From Ruminococcaceae bacterium UBA1447 (lineage in GTDB: Bacteria > Bacillota > Clostridia > Oscillospirales > Acutalibacteraceae), in assembly GCA_002329225.1 (NCBI GenBank), contig DCTF01000055.1:13158-20593 (forward strand): 7,436 nucleotides of DNA, given 5' to 3'. This document shows, in pieces, positions 5,518 through 7,436 of this stretch; the stretch's first letter is position 1, and each line of letters starts with the position of its first letter. Below the pieces are notes generated by a model. The model was given only the letters and a program-made list of their open reading frames with translations. It searched no databases and was not told where the DNA came from. The position numbers were made by a program, and so were the translations under genes.

Positions 5518-6483
5518 ATGTACGAACAAACCGTCAATATTGACCGTTTGGATGAAGCGGTCAGCCTGTTCGGCAGTTTTGACGAAAATATAAAACTTAT
5601 TGAAAACGCCTTAAACGTCACGGTGATTGCCCGAGGGTCTGAAATTAAGGTTACCGGCAACGAGGCGGATGTTCAAAAGGGAGTACGGGCAATAAACGGC
5701 CTGCTGCTGCTTATCAGCCGGGGAGAAAATATAAGCGACTTAAACGTCCGTTATGTGCTGTCCCTGGTGCAGGAAGGCACCGACGATAAACTTTCGGAAC
5801 TGACGGAGGACTGCGTGTGCATAACCTCCCGCGGACGGCCCGTAAAACCTAAAACTTTGGGGCAAAAAATATATGTGGAGGCCATGAAGGAAAACACCAT
5901 TGTTTTAGGCGTCGGCCCCGCCGGTACGGGGAAGACTTATCTTGCCGTGGCAATGGCGGTTACTGCCCTCCGCAACAAACAGGTTAACCGGATTATTCTG
6001 ACCCGTCCCGCCGTTGAAGCGGGGGAAAAGTTGGGCTTTCTGCCCGGCGACTTACAGCAAAAAGTTGACCCCTATCTGCGGCCGCTTTATGATGCGCTGT
6101 TCGATATGCTGGGAGCCGAAAACTTTTTAAAGCATCAGGAACGGGGCAATATTGAGGTTGCGCCTTTGGCATATATGCGCGGACGCACGTTGGACGACAG
6201 TTTTATTATCCTTGACGAAGCGCAGAACTCCACGGGCGAGCAAATGAAGATGTTTCTAACAAGGCTTGGCTTCAACTCCAAAATGGTGGTTACCGGCGAC
6301 ATAACTCAGATAGACCTGCCCGAGGGCAAACGCTCCGGCCTGGTTGAGGCGGTAAAGGTGCTCAAGGGCATTGAGGATATTGCCACCGTAAAATTTACCG
6401 AAAAGGACGTTGTACGCCATAAGCTTGTTCAGGATATTGTAAAAGCCTATGAAAAGAGCGAGGAGGCTAAAAGGAGAAAATGA
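5518..6483 (+). CDS. phoH: PhoH-family ATPase (PhoL/YbeZ type)
   Basis: The 321-aa product is a P-loop ATPase of the PhoH/YbeZ family, with normal length. The N-terminal ~100 residues match the KH-like region typical of this branch. The nucleotide site is clear: Walker A GPAGTGKT (133-140), Walker B FIILDEAQN (229-237), VVTGD (257-261) and a basic, charged C-terminus. Family members are linked to RNA processing and ribosome assembly, and E. coli YbeZ acts with the endoribonuclease YbeY, whose gene follows here with an ATGA overlap of 4 nt. The gene is the first of its transcript, behind a strong promoter. In many Firmicutes a membrane HD-domain gene (yqfF/pgpH) separates phoH and ybeY, but not here. 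The older name linking PhoH to phosphate starvation should not be taken as its function in this organism. Confidence 0.95.
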   Translation: MYEQTVNIDRLDEAVSLFGSFDENIKLIENALNVTVIARGSEIKVTGNEADVQKGVRAINGLLLLISRGENISDLNVRYVLSLVQEGTDDKLSELTEDCVCITSRGRPVKPKTLGQKIYVEAMKENTIVLGVGPAGTGKTYLAVAMAVTALRNKQVNRIILTRPAVEAGEKLGFLPGDLQQKVDPYLRPLYDALFDMLGAENFLKHQERGNIEVAPLAYMRGRTLDDSFIILDEAQNSTGEQMKMFLTRLGFNSKMVVTGDITQIDLPEGKRSGLVEAVKVLKGIEDIATVKFTEKDVVRHKLVQDIVKAYEKSEEAKRRK

Positions 6484-6989
6484 TTGGGAAGATTAAAGTA
6501 GTCATATCCAACGACCAGCGTGAGGTGAAAATCCCCACGGGATTGCGTCTGCTTGTGCGCCGCTGCTGTACGGCGGTGTTGGTCAACGAAGACTTCAACG
6601 GTTCGGCTGAGGTAAGCGTGCGTTTTGTAAACGATGAAGAAATTCAGCGCCTTAACCTGCAGTACAGAGGAATTGACTCCGTTACGGATGTTCTCTCTTT
6701 CCCGCTGGGGATTGAGGGGGTCTATGATATCAACAACGACACCGGAGCAAAGCTTTTGGGGGACATAGTTATTTCTATGGAAAGGGCTGTAGCCCAGGCG
6801 GAAAAGTACGGCCACTCTTTACAAAGGGAAGTTGCCTTTTTAACGGCTCACTCCATGCTCCACCTTTTAGGTTATGACCATGAGGGCGGCGGCTTGCCGC
6901 TAATGCGCATGCGGGAAAAGGAAGAAACCGTGCTGACCCAGTTGGGCCTGAAGCGCAACGGCAGCTATTACATGGGCGACGAAATTTGA
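6480..6989 (+). CDS. ybeY: Endoribonuclease YbeY (rRNA maturation factor)
   Basis: YbeY is a single-strand-specific, zinc-dependent endoribonuclease needed for 16S rRNA 3'-end maturation and ribosome quality control. The 169-aa product shows the family signatures in order: TDVLSFP (69-75), LLGDIVIS (92-99) and the zinc motif HSMLHLLGYDH with H124, H128 and H134. All three zinc ligands are present, so it should be active. The start ATG overlaps the phoH stop (ATGA). AAGGAG (6471-6476) lies only 3 nt before it, and AGGAGG (6461-6466) lies 13 nt before it, so initiation probably depends partly on translational coupling to phoH. The dgkA gene follows after 18 nt. Confidence 0.96.
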   Translation: MIGKIKVVISNDQREVKIPTGLRLLVRRCCTAVLVNEDFNGSAEVSVRFVNDEEIQRLNLQYRGIDSVTDVLSFPLGIEGVYDINNDTGAKLLGDIVISMERAVAQAEKYGHSLQREVAFLTAHSMLHLLGYDHEGGGLPLMRMREKEETVLTQLGLKRNGSYYMGDEI

Positions 6990-7007
6990 TTGAAAGGCAG
7001 GTTCTGA

Positions 7008-7436
7008 ATGAAAGCCCTGGCAAGAAGTTTTTATTATGCGGGTCGCGGCTTTATTTATTGCCTTAACTATGAGCGCAATATGAGAATCCATCTGGCGTTC
7101 ACCGTTTACATGTACTGCTTTTTATTATTCTTTGATTTTTTCACCCTTGACCGCCGCGACTTGGCTCTTTTGTTTACAATCAATGCTCTTGTTATGATGG
7201 CTGAACTGATAAATACGGCCATCGAAAACACCATTGATTTGGTGGAAATCAAAGTAAATCGTCTGGCACAAATTGCCAAGGACAGCGCCGCCGCCGGAGT
7301 TTTGGTCGGGGCCGTTTTTGCGGTTCTTGTGGGGGGTGCTCTGCTCTGGCAGCCGGAAGCCTTTAAAAAAATGGCAAGGTATTATATTGACCGGCCTTTA
7401 ATGTTTGCCCTCTTTATTTTGAGCCTGATTATCAGT
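7008..7436 (+). CDS. dgkA: Diacylglycerol/undecaprenol kinase, DgkA family (3' end cut by the window)
   Basis: The first 143 residues of a small integral membrane kinase are present, and the frame is open to the window end. In Gram-positive bacteria this family phosphorylates undecaprenol, recycling the lipid carrier for cell-wall synthesis; in E. coli it phosphorylates diacylglycerol. The signature ELINTAIENTIDL (66-78) supplies the residues matching E. coli E69, N72, E76 and D80, and IAKDSAAAGVL (89-99) follows. YERNMRIHL (21-29) is the usual N-terminal amphipathic motif. Membrane segments lie at about 29-47, 52-68 and 95-114. A fourth hydrophobic stretch starts at about 130 and runs off the edge, beyond the usual ~120-aa length. 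The ATG has a modest AAAGGCAGG 6 nt upstream. Order phoH-ybeY-dgkA supports the call. Confidence 0.92.
   Translation, partial: MKALARSFYYAGRGFIYCLNYERNMRIHLAFTVYMYCFLLFFDFFTLDRRDLALLFTINALVMMAELINTAIENTIDLVEIKVNRLAQIAKDSAAAGVLVGAVFAVLVGGALLWQPEAFKKMARYYIDRPLMFALFILSLIIS

Noticed and set aside
1..7436. Defence island, mobile element, CRISPR array or novel multi-gene system
   Set aside because: No transposase, integrase, repeat array, tRNA attachment site or toxin-antitoxin-like pair was seen; all genes belong to recognisable metabolic or housekeeping families.

Overview
The window looks like ordinary chromosome of a low- to mid-GC Firmicute, most likely a member of the Clostridia. This rests on strong GGAGG-type ribosome binding sites, several TTG starts, clear sigma-A-type promoters, and the phoH-ybeY-dgkA gene order typical of Firmicutes. 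I saw no mobile element, CRISPR array, tRNA, rRNA or phage gene. The taxonomic call is an inference from these traits, not from a marker-gene comparison.

Layout. (1) Minus strand, about 20-575: a monocistronic YfcE/MJ0936-type metallophosphoesterase with its own promoter (TTGACG-17-TATAAT) and a hairpin/U-rich terminator. Its only sensible start is the non-standard codon ATA; the first in-frame ATG would remove the catalytic N-terminus. (2) Plus strand, 632-3609: a promoter (TTGACA-17-TATCAT), then a PlsC-type acyltransferase, an AMP-forming acyl-CoA/acyl-ACP synthetase and a small HAD phosphatase. The first two resemble a split version of the E. coli Aas protein, so this is probably a fatty-acid activation and phospholipid acylation unit. 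(3) 3621-5428: a strong hairpin, a candidate promoter, then a xylose-isomerase-like TIM-barrel protein and an amidohydrolase whose RBS overlaps the upstream stop, ended by an intrinsic terminator. The substrate of this pair is unknown. (4) 5442-7436: a very good promoter (GTGACA-17-TATAAT) driving phoH, ybeY (4-nt overlap) and dgkA, which runs off the right edge. This is the conserved RNA-maturation and lipid-recycling cluster that in Firmicutes usually continues to cdd and era; the HD-domain gene yqfF/pgpH, which in many Firmicutes lies between phoH and ybeY, is absent here.

No stretch over 300 bases lacks a gene. The longest gap (512-702) is the divergent promoter region. I found no convincing new biological system. 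The most interesting points are the ATA start, the uncharacterised TIM-barrel/amidohydrolase pair, the split-Aas-like lipid operon and the extra membrane segment at the end of the visible DgkA.
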